Part shown: in pieces, positions 6,257-6,822 of the stretch | Layout of the letters: each line of letters opens with the position of its first letter | Numbering within the stretch: the first letter of the stretch is position 1 | Source of the DNA: Accumulibacter sp. | GTDB lineage: Bacteria; Pseudomonadota; Gammaproteobacteria; Burkholderiales; Rhodocyclaceae | NCBI GenBank assembly: GCA_031274075.1 | Contig: JAISQQ010000152.1 | Coordinates: forward strand, 1-6,822 | Reading direction: 5' to 3' | Length of the DNA stretch: 6,822 nt | Notes under the pieces: model-generated | What the model saw: the letters and a program-made list of their open reading frames with translations, nothing else | Database searches by the model: none | What the model was told of the DNA's origin: nothing | Translations under genes and position numbers: made by a program

Positions 6257-6526
6257 AAACAGTATTGCGACAAAAGGTGGAGGTCTCCAACGGAGTTGGT
6301 TTTCGGTGAAACCGGCTCCGCTTGAAGTTCCGCTCTTCAGGGATAGTTCGGAGTGACGGGCACAAATGCCGGTCGCTAATTTCTTGCCGATTCAAGCTCC
6401 CATCGACTGGCGGATTGGTAAAATACCCGCTTGATGGTAAAACGATGTTCTGCGGGATTCGCCGGATTTGGATGCGGGAACATCATTCCGCTTCTTGTTT
6501 CAGGCCCGTCGTGAGGAGAAATCGAA
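6257..6526. other. Gene-free stretch upstream of the dehydrogenase, with palindromes
   Basis: No coding region is supported here. The left part (6278-6320) is densely palindromic. The right part contains TAAAAT (6419-6424) as a possible -10 without a convincing -35, and two copies of GGTAAAA (6417-6423 and 6436-6442). The dehydrogenase promoter should lie in this stretch unless the gene depends on read-through across the IS remnants. Confidence 0.5.
6291..6320 (+). repeat. 12-bp hairpin with overlapping alternative stems
   Basis: 6291-6302 pairs with 6309-6320 over 12 bp, including two adjacent U-G pairs, around the loop TCGGTG. Two further palindromes overlap or flank it: TGGAG-GT-CTCCA (6278-6289) and CCAAC-GGA-GTTGG (6287-6299), the latter incompatible with the main stem. 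No U-tract follows, so it does not look like an intrinsic terminator. It may be an RNA regulatory structure or the relic of a mobile element end. Confidence 0.5.
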
Positions 6527-6822
6527 ATGCAGGGGACGCCGCGTGTAGTCATCGTCGTGGATTGCGATCATCAGTCGATAGAAATCGAGAAAAAGGTGCT
6601 GCGGGACATCTGTCCCGAGCTTCCCTGGCATGCGTACCTGGCGGAGGATGAAATCATCGCCGAATGCGCGGACGGCGAGGGCTTGCTCATCCAGTACGCT
6701 CCGATGACCCGGCGCGTGCTGGAGAAATTGCCGCGCTGCAAGGTGATCGCCCGTTATGGCGTCGGCGTCGACACCATCGATCTGCGCGCCGCCGCCGACC
6801 TGGGCATCGTCGTCAGCAACGT
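6527..6822 (+). CDS. D-isomer-specific 2-hydroxyacid dehydrogenase, CtBP/phosphoglycerate-dehydrogenase-like (partial, N-terminus)
   Basis: The first 98 codons of an NAD(P)-dependent dehydrogenase; the window ends before the Rossmann fold. Visible are an N-terminal strand RVVIVVDCDH, the IEIEKKVL segment, EGLLIQYAPMTRRVLEKLP, then KVIARYGVGVDTIDLRAAAD and LGIVVSNV, the classic catalytic-domain signature of this family. The IQYAPMTRRVLE and RYGVGVD wording is closest to the CtBP-like branch annotated as phosphoglycerate dehydrogenase or C-terminal binding protein, common in sugar-acid and polyol loci. Complete members are about 315-340 residues. AGGAG (6514-6518) lies 8 nt before the ATG, an excellent start. 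It is cut off from the upstream operon by the terminator and IS remnants and probably has its own promoter. Substrate cannot be told from this part. Confidence 0.87.
   Translation, partial: MQGTPRVVIVVDCDHQSIEIEKKVLRDICPELPWHAYLAEDEIIAECADGEGLLIQYAPMTRRVLEKLPRCKVIARYGVGVDTIDLRAAADLGIVVSN

Noticed and set aside
6415..6442. Two GGTAAAA copies 19 bp apart as an operator
   Set aside because: Heptamers in an AT-richer stretch occur by chance; there is no dyad, and no convincing promoter could be placed around them.
6322..6651. Plus-strand 109-codon frame
   Set aside because: It overlaps the dehydrogenase start in another frame and has no family resemblance, while the dehydrogenase has a good ribosome binding site and signature motifs.
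1..6822. CRISPR array, tRNA, rRNA, defence or phage system
   Set aside because: No regularly spaced repeats, cloverleaf, rRNA-like stretch or defence/phage-type protein was seen on either strand.

Overview
The window comes from a GC-rich bacterium, probably a proteobacterium. The gene style suggests a betaproteobacterium, but that is an impression without phylogenetic support. Its core is a compact sugar-catabolism locus. A SorC/EryD-type regulator (1-911, minus strand, C-terminus cut off by the window edge) is divergent from a four-gene operon on the plus strand (1091-5189). The operon encodes an RpiB-family isomerase, a triosephosphate-isomerase (TPI) paralogue, a xylose-isomerase-like TIM-barrel isomerase/epimerase, and a single-chain DhaK-DhaL (dihydroxyacetone kinase family) kinase. 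A strong hairpin terminator (5222-5265) follows the kinase.

Regulator, RpiB-type, TPI-type and TIM-barrel proteins together match the tetrulose-phosphate branch of erythritol catabolism described in Brucella. There EryD is the regulator, EryC the D-/L-erythrulose-1-phosphate 3-epimerase, EryH the L-erythrulose-1-phosphate isomerase and EryI the D-erythrulose-4-phosphate isomerase. The DhaK-DhaL kinase points instead to the free-erythrulose kinase route known from Mycobacterium smegmatis (LerK/DerK). My inference is that erythrulose, or a related C4 ketose, is phosphorylated by the kinase and then rearranged by the three isomerases to D-erythrose 4-phosphate, which enters the pentose phosphate pathway. 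No polyol dehydrogenase or transporter lies inside the window.

The 165-bp regulator/operon gap holds two divergent promoters whose -35 boxes overlap. A small dyad, AACA-AA-TGTT (999-1008), lies across both, a likely site for autoregulation and operon control.

From about 5290 to 6240 there is insertion-sequence debris of visibly lower GC. The C-terminal third of an IS5-family transposase (plus strand, one frameshift) abuts the N-terminal half of an IS4-family transposase (minus strand, one frameshift, one stop, damaged start). A structured, gene-free stretch (6241-6526) with overlapping palindromes follows. The window ends in the first 98 codons of a CtBP/phosphoglycerate-dehydrogenase-like D-2-hydroxyacid dehydrogenase with a very good ribosome binding site. 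It may once have belonged to the same catabolic locus.
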